DNA of 64,000 nucleotides, from NCBI RefSeq assembly GCF_002119525.1, contig NZ_CP017916.1:1798001-1862000 (forward strand). The letters run 5' to 3'. Each line of letters starts with the position of its first letter. Positions within the stretch are counted from its first letter, which is position 1. Below the pieces are notes generated by a model. The model had not been told where the DNA came from. It saw only the letters and a program-made list of their open reading frames with translations, and did no database searches. Shown here piece after piece: positions 37,106 to 46,267 of this stretch. Position numbers and translations under genes: made by a program. This DNA comes from Vibrio syngnathi (GTDB lineage Bacteria; Pseudomonadota; Gammaproteobacteria; Enterobacterales; Vibrionaceae).

Positions 37106-37738
37106 ATGATCGTTGATTTGAACCTAATCCCACAAACGTTTGATATGCTTCACGCAGGCCTAACTGCATCAAGCGTTTTACTACTGCTCATTGCCGTTTC
37201 TCGTAAAACCCAAGTGGTTGAGAAAGTCGTAGAAAAACCAGTAGAGAAGATCGTTGAAGTTGAAAAGCAAGTTGAAAAAATTGTCGAAGTAGAGAAAGTG
37301 GTTGAAGTTGAAAAAGTAATCGAGAAAGTCGTTGAAGTTGAATCTAAGCTGGCAACAGCACCGACAGATTCTGCAATGCAACTTCTGTCTATCATGCAAC
37401 AAGAAGCGCGTTTAATCGACTTCCTAAAAGAAGATCTGACTTCGTTCTCTGACGAAGAAGTTGGCGCAGCAGCACGTGTTATTCACACTGGCGGTAAAAA
37501 AGTATTAGCGGACTACGTAACGCTTTCTCACATCCGCAGCGAAGATGAAGAAACGCGTATCACTATCGCTGAAGGTTTCAACCCTCAAGAAATTCGCCTA
37601 ACAGGCAACGTAACGGGCAATGCACCGTTCAATGGCACATTGGTTCACAAAGGTTGGAAAGCAACTGACATGAACCTGCCTAAGCTTGCTGAGAACTACG
37701 ATGCATCTGTGATTGCACCAGCAGAGGTGGAGCTATAA
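37106..37738 (+). CDS. DUF2760 membrane-anchored coiled-coil protein
   Basis: This 210-residue protein has a hydrophobic segment at about residues 12-30 (likely inner-membrane anchor), then about 45 residues of Val-Glu-Lys repeats (38-80), a strong coiled coil or charged helix. A C-terminal DUF2760 domain follows at about 90-210 (RLIDFLKEDLTSFSDEEVGAAARVIH, AEGFNPQEIRLTGNV, LVHKGWKATDM). Its stop overlaps the start of the Hsp70 gene by one base (TAATG), so production is probably coupled. The biochemical role is unknown; it may be a membrane scaffold or client adaptor for the following chaperones. Confidence 0.88.
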   Translation: MIVDLNLIPQTFDMLHAGLTASSVLLLLIAVSRKTQVVEKVVEKPVEKIVEVEKQVEKIVEVEKVVEVEKVIEKVVEVESKLATAPTDSAMQLLSIMQQEARLIDFLKEDLTSFSDEEVGAAARVIHTGGKKVLADYVTLSHIRSEDEETRITIAEGFNPQEIRLTGNVTGNAPFNGTLVHKGWKATDMNLPKLAENYDASVIAPAEVEL

Positions 37739-39645
37739 TGGAACATCAAGCGCCGAAGTTCAGTGTTGGTATCGATTTAGGTACAACACACTGCGTTTTG
37801 TCTTACATCGACACAACCAATGAAGATGCTCGTGTAGAGGTGATGCAAATCCCTCAGCTAACGGCACCTGGTACAGTAGAAACTCGCAGCCAACTTGGCT
37901 CGTTTCTATACCAGCCGCACGAACATGAAATGAACGCGGGTTCTCGCGTTCTGCCTTGGTCTTCTGAGCCTAAAGCACTGGTGGGTGCTATTGCGCGTAA
38001 CCTTGGTTCTAAAACCCCTATCCGCTTGGTCGCAAGTGCTAAATCTTGGCTATGCCACGGTGGTGTGAACCGTCGTGATGCTTTCCTTCCTGCAGGTAGC
38101 CCTGAAGAAGTTGAAAAAGTATCTCCGCTTAAGACAACTGAGTTGTACCTAGAGCACTTGAAAGATGCTTGGAACCACGCTAACCCAGAACACCAACTGG
38201 CAGACCAAGATGTAACGATCACCGTTCCAGCTTCGTTTGATCCTGCAGCTCGTGACCTAACAGCTGAAGCTGCGCGTAATGTTGGTTTCACTCACTTAAC
38301 GCTTCTTGAGGAGCCACAAGCGGCTCTTTACAGCTGGATTGATAACAGCAACGACACATGGCGCGATGAAGTGAACGTTGGCGACATCGTTCTTGTTGTT
38401 GATATCGGTGGTGGTACAACCGACCTTTCGTTGGTTGAAGTAACACAAGATGAAGGCAACCTAAGTCTGAACCGTATCGCAGTTGGTGAACATATCCTAC
38501 TTGGCGGCGACAACATGGACTTAGCGTTAGCTTATCGTCTGAAAATGAAGTTAGCTCAAGAAGGTAAAGAACTGGCTCCTTGGCAGGTTCAAGCGATGAC
38601 TCACGCGTGTCGTGATGCGAAAGAAGCACTGCTTAACGATGCTGAGCTTCAATCTGTGCCAATCGTTGTTCCAAGCCGTGGCTCTAAGCTACTTGGCGCA
38701 ACACTGAAAACAGAACTGACTCAGCAAGAAGTACAACAAACATTGGTTGATGGCTTCTTCCCACAAGTCGCTGTAACGGATCACCCAGTACAGAAAACTC
38801 GTGGTGCACTGACTCAAATGGGTCTGCCTTACGCTCAAGATGCGGGTATTACTCGTCATATTGCTGCATTCCTTTCTAAGCAAGCCAATGCGCTTTCTGG
38901 AAATAGCGAAGCCGCTCAACAAGATTTCAACCCGTTTGCAAACATGCCCGGTATGCCCGGTACAGAAGCGCCAGCAGCAGACTTCATCAAACCAACAGCG
39001 GTACTGTTCAATGGTGGTGTTCTAAAATCTAACCTACTTGCTGATCGTCTTTCAGACACGATCAATGAATGGCTAATTAATGCAGACGCAGAATTCGCTA
39101 AACAGCTTTCAGGCTTAGACTTAGACCTAGCGGTTGCAAGTGGCGCTTCTTACTACGGCGCAGTACGTCGTGGTCAAGGCGTTCGTATCCGCGGTGGTAT
39201 CGCTTCTTCTTACTATGTAGGAATTGAAAGCGCGATGCCAGCTATCCCAGGTATGGCTCCTCCAATGGAAGCACTGTGTGTTGCACCATTTGGTATGGAA
39301 GAAGGCTCAAGCGTTCAAGTTCCTAGCCAAGAGTTCGGTCTAGTGATTGGTCAGCCAGTACACTTCCAATTCTTCGGTTCAACAACACGTCGTGAAGACC
39401 AAGCAGGTACGCACCTTGATCACTGGGCTCCAGAAGATCTTGATGAGCTTCCTGAAATCCAAGTGACACTGCCTGTTTCTGAAGGTCGTCGCGAAGGTGA
39501 AGTGGTTCCGGTGACTTTGGCGTCTCGTGTTACTGAATTAGGCACGTTATACCTAGAAGCGATAGCCACTGACAATGGTCAGAAATGGCATGTTGAGTTC
39601 GACGTTCGTGAAGACTCGAATAACGACTCAAACGTAGAAGCATAA
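37738..39645 (+). CDS. Hsp70-family protein 1, lid-less
   Basis: This 635-residue actin-fold ATPase of the Hsp70 superfamily is not DnaK. Phosphate 1 is GIDLGTTHCVLSY at residue 12, phosphate 2 VVDIGGGTTDLSLVE near 220, adenosine motif near 425-465. A beta substrate-binding-like domain follows (VQVPSQEFGLVIGQPVHFQFF, LASRVTELGTLYLEA). The chain stops there: no alpha-helical lid or EEVD-like tail. A Gly/Met/Pro insert is near residue 400 (FANMPGMPGTEAP). There is no DnaJ or GrpE gene nearby. It is coupled to the DUF2760 gene and probably heat-shock induced. Clients unknown. Confidence 0.9.
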   Translation: MEHQAPKFSVGIDLGTTHCVLSYIDTTNEDARVEVMQIPQLTAPGTVETRSQLGSFLYQPHEHEMNAGSRVLPWSSEPKALVGAIARNLGSKTPIRLVASAKSWLCHGGVNRRDAFLPAGSPEEVEKVSPLKTTELYLEHLKDAWNHANPEHQLADQDVTITVPASFDPAARDLTAEAARNVGFTHLTLLEEPQAALYSWIDNSNDTWRDEVNVGDIVLVVDIGGGTTDLSLVEVTQDEGNLSLNRIAVGEHILLGGDNMDLALAYRLKMKLAQEGKELAPWQVQAMTHACRDAKEALLNDAELQSVPIVVPSRGSKLLGATLKTELTQQEVQQTLVDGFFPQVAVTDHPVQKTRGALTQMGLPYAQDAGITRHIAAFLSKQANALSGNSEAAQQDFNPFANMPGMPGTEAPAADFIKPTAVLFNGGVLKSNLLADRLSDTINEWLINADAEFAKQLSGLDLDLAVASGASYYGAVRRGQGVRIRGGIASSYYVGIESAMPAIPGMAPPMEALCVAPFGMEEGSSVQVPSQEFGLVIGQPVHFQFFGSTTRREDQAGTHLDHWAPEDLDELPEIQVTLPVSEGRREGEVVPVTLASRVTELGTLYLEAIATDNGQKWHVEFDVREDSNNDSNVEA

Positions 39646-39651
39646 TGAATC

Positions 39652-39675
39652 AACGGCACCTTAGCGGGTGCCGTT
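39652..39675 (+). terminator. Weak terminator or attenuator between the two Hsp70 genes
   Basis: A 9-bp stem (AACGGCACC / GGTGCCGTT) with a 6-base loop is followed by ACTTTATC. The short T-run suggests partial read-through, which would let the second Hsp70 gene be expressed with the first at a lower level. Confidence 0.55.
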
Positions 39676-39783
39676 ACTTTATCAATGCGATTCCCTAGCC
39701 CTGTATTAAAAGCATTCCAAAGACAATAATAAGACCAAGATTATCCATTAACTGGTCATCACTTTGGCAGAATAAGGTTTTGT

Positions 39784-42624
39784 ATGGCATCTCCTCGTTT
39801 TTTAGTCGGCATTGACTTAGGCACAACCAATACTGTTGTCGCTTACTGTGAAATCAACGACGACCTACAACATGCTCCCGTTTCTCTTTTCGATATTGAC
39901 CAACTCATCGGCCCCGGTGAAGTGGTTCGCAAGCCCCTACTTCCATCATTTCGTTATCATCCCGCACAAGGTCAGATCTCTCCTTCCGATCTCACTATGC
40001 CTTGGGAACCGAGCTTGGTGGAAGGTGATATTCAAAACGTCATCGTTGGTGAGTGGGCTCGCGAACTGGGCGCAAAAGTTGAAGGCCGCCAAATATCCAG
40101 TGCTAAGAGCTGGTTATCTCACCAAGCGGTTGATCGTAACTCCGACATTCTGCCTTGGGCTGGCGCAACTGACGTCGATAAGGTGTCTCCTGTTGTCGCA
40201 AGCGCAAGCTACCTGAACCACATCCGTCAAGCATGGAACTACCGTAACCCAAGCAATAAGCTTGAAAACCAAGACGTTGTAGTAACTGTTCCTGCTTCAT
40301 TCGATGAGACAGCACGTAAGCTGACACTCGAAGCGGCAACACTTGCTGGTTTAGGTAAGATTCTGTTACTCGAAGAGCCTCAAGCTGTGTGTTACGACTG
40401 GTACGCCCGTCACCAACAAACCGCTGCAGACGAACTTCAACAAATCCCGCTGATTCTAGTGTGTGATGTTGGTGGTGGTACTACCGATTTAAGTTTGATC
40501 GAAGCAAGCTTCAACTCAAATAATGGCGGCGACCAAGAACTCGCACTCGACCGTATCGGCGTCGGCGAACACTTGATGCTAGGGGGGGATAACCTCGATT
40601 TGGCTCTTGCCCACCTTGCAGAGCAACGCTTTAATCAAAACAAAAAGTTGAATGCGTCTAGCCTAACCAAACTGATTCAACAAACTCGCGCCGCAAAAGA
40701 GAGCCTGCTTTCTGCTAATGCGCCAGACGATGTGAAGATCACCATGCTGGGCAGCGGTTCAAAACTGCTTGGCGGAACCAAGAGTATTGGTTTAACCAAG
40801 CAAGAAGTTCATCAGATTGCTCTGGAAGGTTTCTTCCCGCTTTCTGAGTTTACGGAAGTACCCGACAAACGCCGCAGCGCGGTGGTTGAGTTCGGCCTGC
40901 CCTACGCTGCTGACCCTGCTGTAAGTAAGCACGTTGCCGAATTCCTGGCGACCCACCAGCAAGTATCTAAAGCCGCATTGGAAAAGTCAGACTCTGTTGA
41001 GTTTGATGATACCAAACCTGCAATTCCTGTTGGTGTGCTACTCAATGGTGGTGTGTTCAACAGTGAACTGGTAACAGAGCGAATTACTCAGTTACTTGGC
41101 AATTGGAACGGTGCACCAATCACCGTCTTAGATAACCCTCACCCTGACTGGTCTGTAGCCCTTGGTGCTGTAGCTTTTGGTAAAGCACGCCGTGGTGCAC
41201 AACTGAAAATCGGTGGCGGCGCTGCTCGTTCTTACTTCTTGCATCTACAAGAGAAGAACAAGATGGGCAAAGCGCTTTGTTTGCTTGCCAAAGGGACAGA
41301 AGAAGGCCAAGAGATACGCTTGAACAGCCGTCGTTTCTCACTGACTTTAGGCGAACCGGTACGATTTAATCTTCTAACTTCAACCCACGATCAAATTGCT
41401 CATGACACCGCTATTCAAAATGGTGTGATGGTCAATGTCGACGCTGACTTGTTCTCCCCTCTTCCACCGTATATTTCAACACTGGAAGGTTCAGGTACTG
41501 CAGAGCTCCAAGCCAACCAAAAAGAACGCGTCGAAGTATTGCTCGCGTGTCAATTAACAGAAGTCGGCACACTGAAAATGGAGTGTGTGAGTACAGAAGA
41601 TGACTCTAAACGTTGGTTGCTCGAGTTTGAAGTCAGAAACAAGCAAGGCGATGAGTCTGATTCCGCTAAACTTCACCCAAGGCTGGATGAATGTAAGGAA
41701 TTGATTTCTCGTCTGTACAGCGGCAACAAGAAGAGTGCTGAATCGAAAGAGATCAAAACACTATCGAAAGATCTTGAGAAGCGACTCGGTAAGCGTGATG
41801 AATGGGACTTCACGACCCTTCGCCACCTGTTTGATACCTTTTCATTAGGTCGTAAACGCCGTCGTCGTTCAGAAGCACACGAGAAGAACTGGCTGCGTTT
41901 GGCGGGTTACTCGCTGCGTCCAGGCTTTGGCGATCCGACTGACTCATGGCGTATCGAACAAATTTGGGGCCTTTACCAACAAAACATTCAGTTCCAGAAC
42001 CACCAAGGTTGGACGGACTGGTGGGTATTCTGGCGTCGTGTTGCGGGTGGCCTGAATCAAGAACAGCAAGAAACCATCTTGGCTGATATCGCGAAGTACC
42101 TTCACCCAGGTGCAATGAAGAACCCTAAGACAGCGAAAGATGCGCAAGACAATGGCTATGAAGCCATGGTGAGATTGGCAGCGTCCCTTGAGCAACTCGA
42201 GGTGGAAGATAAAGTTCTATTGGCTACATGGTTCTTGAGCAAAGCAATTAACCATAATCAGTTCGAACAGGCTCACTGGTGGGCTCTGGGTCGCTTAGCA
42301 TCTCGTACACCTTTATATGGAAGCCAACACAGCGTCATTCCAAGAGAGCAAGCAGAACAGTGGTTACCAAAGCTGCTTGACCAGAATTGGCAGAAAGAGC
42401 AGATGATTGCCTTCGCGGCGGTGATGATCTGTCGTAAGACGGGTGACCGACAGTTCGATATCTCTGATGACTACCGTGCTCAAGTTCTTGATAAATTAAA
42501 GCAAAGCAAGGTACCTGATTCATGGCTAACGCTAGTGAGTGAAGTCACTGAGCTTTCTGAGAGCGAGTCTAAGCGTGTATTTGGTGATGCATTACCAAGC
42601 GGCTTAAGCCTGATCAATAGCTAG
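39784..42624 (+). CDS. Hsp70-family protein 2 with C-terminal DUF3731-like extension
   Basis: This 946-residue Hsp70-superfamily protein has an ATPase domain with GIDLGTTNTVVAYC at residue 9 and VCDVGGGTTDLSLIE near 230, then a beta domain to about 620. A helical C-terminal region of about 300 residues (LHPRLDECKELISRLYSGNKKSAESK, WDFTTLRHLFDTF, FGDPTDSWRIEQIW) replaces the normal lid and matches the DUF3731-type extension of large bacterial Hsp70 homologues. It is a paralogue of the gene just upstream. No J-protein partner lies nearby; function unknown, probably a specialised chaperone. Confidence 0.9.
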   Translation: MASPRFLVGIDLGTTNTVVAYCEINDDLQHAPVSLFDIDQLIGPGEVVRKPLLPSFRYHPAQGQISPSDLTMPWEPSLVEGDIQNVIVGEWARELGAKVEGRQISSAKSWLSHQAVDRNSDILPWAGATDVDKVSPVVASASYLNHIRQAWNYRNPSNKLENQDVVVTVPASFDETARKLTLEAATLAGLGKILLLEEPQAVCYDWYARHQQTAADELQQIPLILVCDVGGGTTDLSLIEASFNSNNGGDQELALDRIGVGEHLMLGGDNLDLALAHLAEQRFNQNKKLNASSLTKLIQQTRAAKESLLSANAPDDVKITMLGSGSKLLGGTKSIGLTKQEVHQIALEGFFPLSEFTEVPDKRRSAVVEFGLPYAADPAVSKHVAEFLATHQQVSKAALEKSDSVEFDDTKPAIPVGVLLNGGVFNSELVTERITQLLGNWNGAPITVLDNPHPDWSVALGAVAFGKARRGAQLKIGGGAARSYFLHLQEKNKMGKALCLLAKGTEEGQEIRLNSRRFSLTLGEPVRFNLLTSTHDQIAHDTAIQNGVMVNVDADLFSPLPPYISTLEGSGTAELQANQKERVEVLLACQLTEVGTLKMECVSTEDDSKRWLLEFEVRNKQGDESDSAKLHPRLDECKELISRLYSGNKKSAESKEIKTLSKDLEKRLGKRDEWDFTTLRHLFDTFSLGRKRRRRSEAHEKNWLRLAGYSLRPGFGDPTDSWRIEQIWGLYQQNIQFQNHQGWTDWWVFWRRVAGGLNQEQQETILADIAKYLHPGAMKNPKTAKDAQDNGYEAMVRLAASLEQLEVEDKVLLATWFLSKAINHNQFEQAHWWALGRLASRTPLYGSQHSVIPREQAEQWLPKLLDQNWQKEQMIAFAAVMICRKTGDRQFDISDDYRAQVLDKLKQSKVPDSWLTLVSEVTELSESESKRVFGDALPSGLSLINS

Positions 42625-42678
42625 TATTCAAAACGATTAGCTTTAGTTGTTAATGAGTAAAGGAGCTAACGAGAAAAG

Positions 42679-42715
42679 AAAAAGCCACTTTCGGTTCGTT
42701 GAAAGTGGCTTTTTT
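42679..42715 (+). terminator. Terminator of the Hsp70 module
   Basis: A 14-bp stem (AAAAAGCCACTTTC / GAAAGTGGCTTTTT) with an 8-base loop ends in a T-run, 54 bases after the second Hsp70 stop. Confidence 0.92.
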
Positions 42716-42796
42716 ATTGGTGGCTTAAGGCTGGTATGTTTAGTCGACTTATCGCTTTTTGGTTAAGAGCCTCAGCCGTGTTGCAGTTCATCATTG

Positions 42797-43012
42797 TTAA
42801 TGTTTCGTTCCTGTTGGGTTGATAGGAAAATCCGTATTTTCATAAATGTCAGATAGCTTTTTCGGTTTCTTCTCTTTAGCTCCTTTGTTCGATTGATTAT
42901 GAGTTTCGCTTAAAAGCCACGCCTCATGCATTTTTGCTGAATCCAAAAACTCTGGATCCTCCATTGCTTCCTTGCGAAGTTTATTTACACGTTCGAGAGT
43001 TTCCCAAATCAT
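42797..43012 (-). CDS. Small hypothetical charged protein
   Basis: I do not recognise this 71-residue protein. It is rich in Lys and Glu (VNKLRKEAMEDPEF, KGAKEKKPKKL), with no membrane segment or signal peptide. It is kept as real because GGAGG lies 9 bases before the ATG and the composition is protein-like. It has no close operon partner. Confidence 0.6.
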   Translation of the reverse strand: MIWETLERVNKLRKEAMEDPEFLDSAKMHEAWLLSETHNQSNKGAKEKKPKKLSDIYENTDFPINPTGTKH

Positions 43013-43194
43013 AATACTTCACCTCCACTAAGGCAGTAATATAAAGATAGCTCATACCCATAAAACTTCAACTAACCCAATGAGATAGCGATCTCACTTT
43101 CGAAAAATACCAGGTCTGGGCTAGTGGAAATCCGCATCAGGAAACAACTTCACATGGTGTGTGTTTCACACCGATCTTCGACGATCTTTAAGTA

Positions 43195-43220
43195 CAAAAA
43201 AAGCGAGCTCAATGCTCGCT
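43195..43220 (-). terminator. Terminator of the DUF2947 gene
   Basis: On the minus strand AGCGAGC, a 5-base loop, then GCTCGCT runs into seven or more T. It lies about 60 bases after the DUF2947 stop. The 267 bases between this gene and the small gene to the left hold no other gene. Confidence 0.85.
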
Positions 43221-43279
43221 TCTTGTCTATCTATCTGTTGATCAGATAGCCAATACTGGCTCGATTAAATCAAACCAAC

Positions 43280-43753
43280 TTAAGCACGGTTGCCAATTTT
43301 AACGGTACCATTTGTTGCAAACCAAAGTGCTTCTGAACGGCGACGACCTAGTAAAATTGGGCCATCATCGTAGAACAAAAAGTTTTTCCAATGCTTCTTG
43401 AAAACCGACCATTTGGTTTCAAGTACATTGTATTTTTCGTAGCAAAAATAAACAGTTACGTCATCTTGCCAATCAATGAAGTTAAGGATTTCTTCTGGCA
43501 TTTCAGGCTCATCGGCTTCCCAATTTGCCATCCAGCTGATCTCTTCATTCCAGTTCGACGCTTTGCTTGGCCAGTCTTGCGAACTGAGTCTTTCTGCATC
43601 TGGGCTTTGAGGGCTCACGTTCTCTTTCCAAAACTGTGATGCTCTCGCCTGTGTCATTGGCTTAATCTTTTCCAAATCCTCAGCCGGCAGTGGCATTGAC
43701 TGATGAGTGAAAATCCATTTTCTTTGGTATTCGTCCAAAGTTGTATATGACAT
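43280..43753 (-). CDS. DUF2947 protein
   Basis: This 157-residue cytoplasmic protein, rich in Trp, matches the DUF2947 pattern (MPLPAEDLEKIKPMT near 20, WKNFLFYDDGPILLGRRRSEALWF near 121-144). No catalytic motif is apparent and function is unknown. ATG at 43753 with GAGGA 7 bases upstream is chosen over an adjacent TTG. Confidence 0.82.
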   Translation of the reverse strand: MSYTTLDEYQRKWIFTHQSMPLPAEDLEKIKPMTQARASQFWKENVSPQSPDAERLSSQDWPSKASNWNEEISWMANWEADEPEMPEEILNFIDWQDDVTVYFCYEKYNVLETKWSVFKKHWKNFLFYDDGPILLGRRRSEALWFATNGTVKIGNRA

Positions 43754-43873
43754 CAAATTTCCTCAAATATCTTCTCAGGCTTATGGATTTACCATGCCTA
43801 TATGTTCTTTCGATGCAGCGATGACTTCATTTTGTTTATGTTCTCCGCTGGATCTAAATTCATTTTTTCACGC

Positions 43874-44461
43874 TCATAGCGAGCGTTTATCTTGCCAGTT
43901 TGCGTTTACCAGTGCCGTTAACACGTGATCTTCCCATTTACCGTTAATCTGTAGGTAATCTTTGGCAAAGCCTTCTTGAACAAAACCAAGGTGCTCTAAT
44001 ACACCCGCACTACGTTCGTTGTGAGGCATGTAGCCCGCCATTAAGCGGTGCATGTTCTGCACATCAAACATGTAGTCTTTTGCCATGCTCAAGCCTCTTC
44101 GCATGTAACCATGACCCTGTGCGCTTTCACTTAAAGAGTAACCTACATTACATGCGTAGAACGGAAAACGAGACAAATTGCTGAACGATATCGTACCTAA
44201 CATTTCGTTAGAATCAGCATCAATCAGTAAACAGTAATAACCGAGCCCCAATTTATGAAGTTCGTTTAACTTCATCAACCGCTGCACCCAATCCGCTCTG
44301 TCAAAGAAAGCATCTTCTCGAGTCGGTTCCCAAGGCTTAAGGTACTCTCTGTTAACCTGAAAGTACTCACTGATCATGCATGCATCATAGATCTCAGCCG
44401 TTCGTAAAATCAGGTTTCCATCACGCTTATAAATACGTTCCGGCGTACTCGAATCTTCCAT
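43874..44461 (-). CDS. rimJ: Ribosomal protein S5 alanine N-acetyltransferase RimJ
   Basis: This 195-residue GNAT acetyltransferase modifies the N-terminus of ribosomal protein S5 with acetyl-CoA. It aligns by eye with E. coli RimJ throughout: YLKPWEPTREDAFF, the CoA-binding QGHGYMRRGL near 115, HRLMAGYMPHNERSAGVLEHLGF and the near-C-terminal DHVLTALVNANW. It lies 74 bases downstream of tyrR on the same strand and may be co-transcribed with it. Confidence 0.93.
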   Translation of the reverse strand: MEDSSTPERIYKRDGNLILRTAEIYDACMISEYFQVNREYLKPWEPTREDAFFDRADWVQRLMKLNELHKLGLGYYCLLIDADSNEMLGTISFSNLSRFPFYACNVGYSLSESAQGHGYMRRGLSMAKDYMFDVQNMHRLMAGYMPHNERSAGVLEHLGFVQEGFAKDYLQINGKWEDHVLTALVNANWQDKRSL

Positions 44462-44535
44462 AGTCTTGTTCTTATTCTTTTGTCTCGTTGTTACGTCACT
44501 GCCTCACTCTGACCGAATTTAGCAGTCTAATAGCA

Positions 44536-46080
44536 TCAGCTCTTTCTAATACCATAATCGCGAAGTTTGTTCGCTATTGAGGTGTGAGAAACATTTAATC
44601 GTTTTGCTAACTTACGGCTTGATGGGAATGACTGATAAAGCTTCTCTAGAATCTGAGATTCATAGTCTTTCATGATCTCGTCAAGAGAGCCGTCTAAGCT
44701 TAAGTTCGCCATTCCAGCAGTCATAGTATCAAGTTGTGGTAAATGAAATTGCTCAACGGTTAACGTATCAGAATCTAGCTCAGTCAAGGCGCGAAGTACC
44801 ATATTGTCTAACTGACGAATATTGCCCGGCCATTGGTAGTTACCTAATTGGTCGATTAGTTCTTGAGTCAACTTTGGTTTTAACATGCCTAGCTGTTGTG
44901 CGTATTTCGCAACAAACAATTCCAATAAAGGGGCAACGTCATTAGAACGTTCTCGCAAGGCTGGAATCGATAGAGTCAAAACATTTAGACGATAGAACAA
45001 GTCTTCACGGAACGAACCTGAATCGGCTAATTCAGATAAGCGATGGCGTGTTGAAGCGATAATACGAACATCAGCGTGCATCTCTTCTTCTTCGCCAACA
45101 CGTCGGAATGAACCATCTTGAAGGAAACGAAGCAATTTTATTTGCAGATGCGGGCTCATTTCGCCAATCTCATCTAAAAATACCGTGCCGCCATTGGCTT
45201 GTTCGAAAATGCCTTTATGACCTTGTTCATGGTTGAATGAACCCGGAGCATGACCAAATAATTCCGTTTCCGCTACGTCATCAGGCATCGATGCACAGCT
45301 TAGAATCAAGAATGGGAAAGACGATCGATTCGAGCGGTTATGACACGATTTCGCCAGCATCTCTTTACCCGTACCTGTGTCCCCTTCAATAAGCAGAGGT
45401 TGATCTAACATAGCCAGTTTCTTAGCTTGACTGATCAAGGCTTTGTGACGGTTAGAGACACCGACAAAATGTTCAAAGCCTAGGTTGTTCTGTTCTGGGA
45501 TCGCATCTGGCGAGTTCATCTCTTGGTTACAAGAACGAATCGTCATTACTGCGCTGGCCAGTACTGCTTCGTTGACATCTCCACCAAGATAAATAGGCAG
45601 GATTTCAATAGAGAAATCTAGGCCATCTAGCACCACGACTTCGCGATGACGCGTTACATCACCTTCAATCCAACGAGCAAAATTAAAGCTAGGAACAAAC
45701 GTCGCTAACGGCTCACCGATAACTTCGTCTTCTTGCTTGTTGAAGAGGTTCAATGCAGCGTGGTTCGCCATATCGACTGAGCCTTTAAGGTCAATCGCGA
45801 TCACTGGGTCAGGTAGGTTAGCAAGCAGAGCAATTAGCTCAGTGTTATGCCTTTCACTCGGCATAAATTGAATTTTACGTACATCCTTCACACCTGAAAT
45901 TCGGCGAATTTCAGCCATAAGTTCACTAAAAGCATCAAAATTAATATCCGGGCAATTTAGGTAAATAATACCTTTAACATCAATTTCGATTCCTCTTAAA
46001 TCAATGCTTTTTGAGGCCAAGATATCGAGCAACTCGCGCGTTAAGCCGAGTCTGTCTTCACACAATACTTCAAGACGCAC
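44536..46080 (-). CDS. tyrR: Aromatic amino acid transcriptional regulator TyrR
   Basis: This 514-residue regulator has an ACT domain (1-70, MRLEVLCEDRLGLTRELLDILA), a PAS domain (about 80-190), an AAA+ sigma54-activator-like ATPase (about 205-430, Walker A EGDTGTGKE, Walker B TVFLDEIGEM) and a C-terminal helix-turn-helix (SSRKLAKRLNVSHTSIANKLRDYGIR). The loop that would read GAFTGA in sigma54 activators is APGSFNHEQ, so it should work on sigma70 promoters, as E. coli TyrR does. A perfect TyrR-box-like palindrome upstream suggests autoregulation. The order ycjX-ycjF-tyrR matches E. coli. Confidence 0.96.
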   Translation of the reverse strand: MRLEVLCEDRLGLTRELLDILASKSIDLRGIEIDVKGIIYLNCPDINFDAFSELMAEIRRISGVKDVRKIQFMPSERHNTELIALLANLPDPVIAIDLKGSVDMANHAALNLFNKQEDEVIGEPLATFVPSFNFARWIEGDVTRHREVVVLDGLDFSIEILPIYLGGDVNEAVLASAVMTIRSCNQEMNSPDAIPEQNNLGFEHFVGVSNRHKALISQAKKLAMLDQPLLIEGDTGTGKEMLAKSCHNRSNRSSFPFLILSCASMPDDVAETELFGHAPGSFNHEQGHKGIFEQANGGTVFLDEIGEMSPHLQIKLLRFLQDGSFRRVGEEEEMHADVRIIASTRHRLSELADSGSFREDLFYRLNVLTLSIPALRERSNDVAPLLELFVAKYAQQLGMLKPKLTQELIDQLGNYQWPGNIRQLDNMVLRALTELDSDTLTVEQFHLPQLDTMTAGMANLSLDGSLDEIMKDYESQILEKLYQSFPSSRKLAKRLNVSHTSIANKLRDYGIRKS

Positions 46081-46150
46081 AAATAGTCCTATTATAGGTG
46101 TCAGGATAAGTTGACAGTAGTTTGGATTAAGCTCTAAGTTCAGTCAAGAA

Positions 46151-46176
46151 GAAGAGTAAACATATGTTTACTCTTC
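46151..46176. promoter_or_regulatory. TyrR box in a perfect 26-bp palindrome upstream of tyrR
   Basis: Both arms are 10 bases (GAAGAGTAAA / TTTACTCTTC) around CATATG. Within it, AGTAAA-N6-TTTACT matches the TyrR box TGTAAA-N6-TTTACA at 10 of 12 positions with the right spacing. It lies 71 bases before the tyrR start, in the gap after ycjF. Confidence 0.75.
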
Positions 46177-46267
46177 GCTCGCAAATCACTCAACTTCCTT
46201 GTGTATATAGACTTTATAGGAAGGTAATTCACTTGATTTCCTACATTTCAATTTTAAGTACTTCGCT

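Noticed and set aside
37150..37402. Antisense Ser/Thr/Phe-rich and Asn/Phe-rich frames over the DUF2760 gene
   Set aside because: They mirror the Val-Glu-Lys repeat on the opposite strand.
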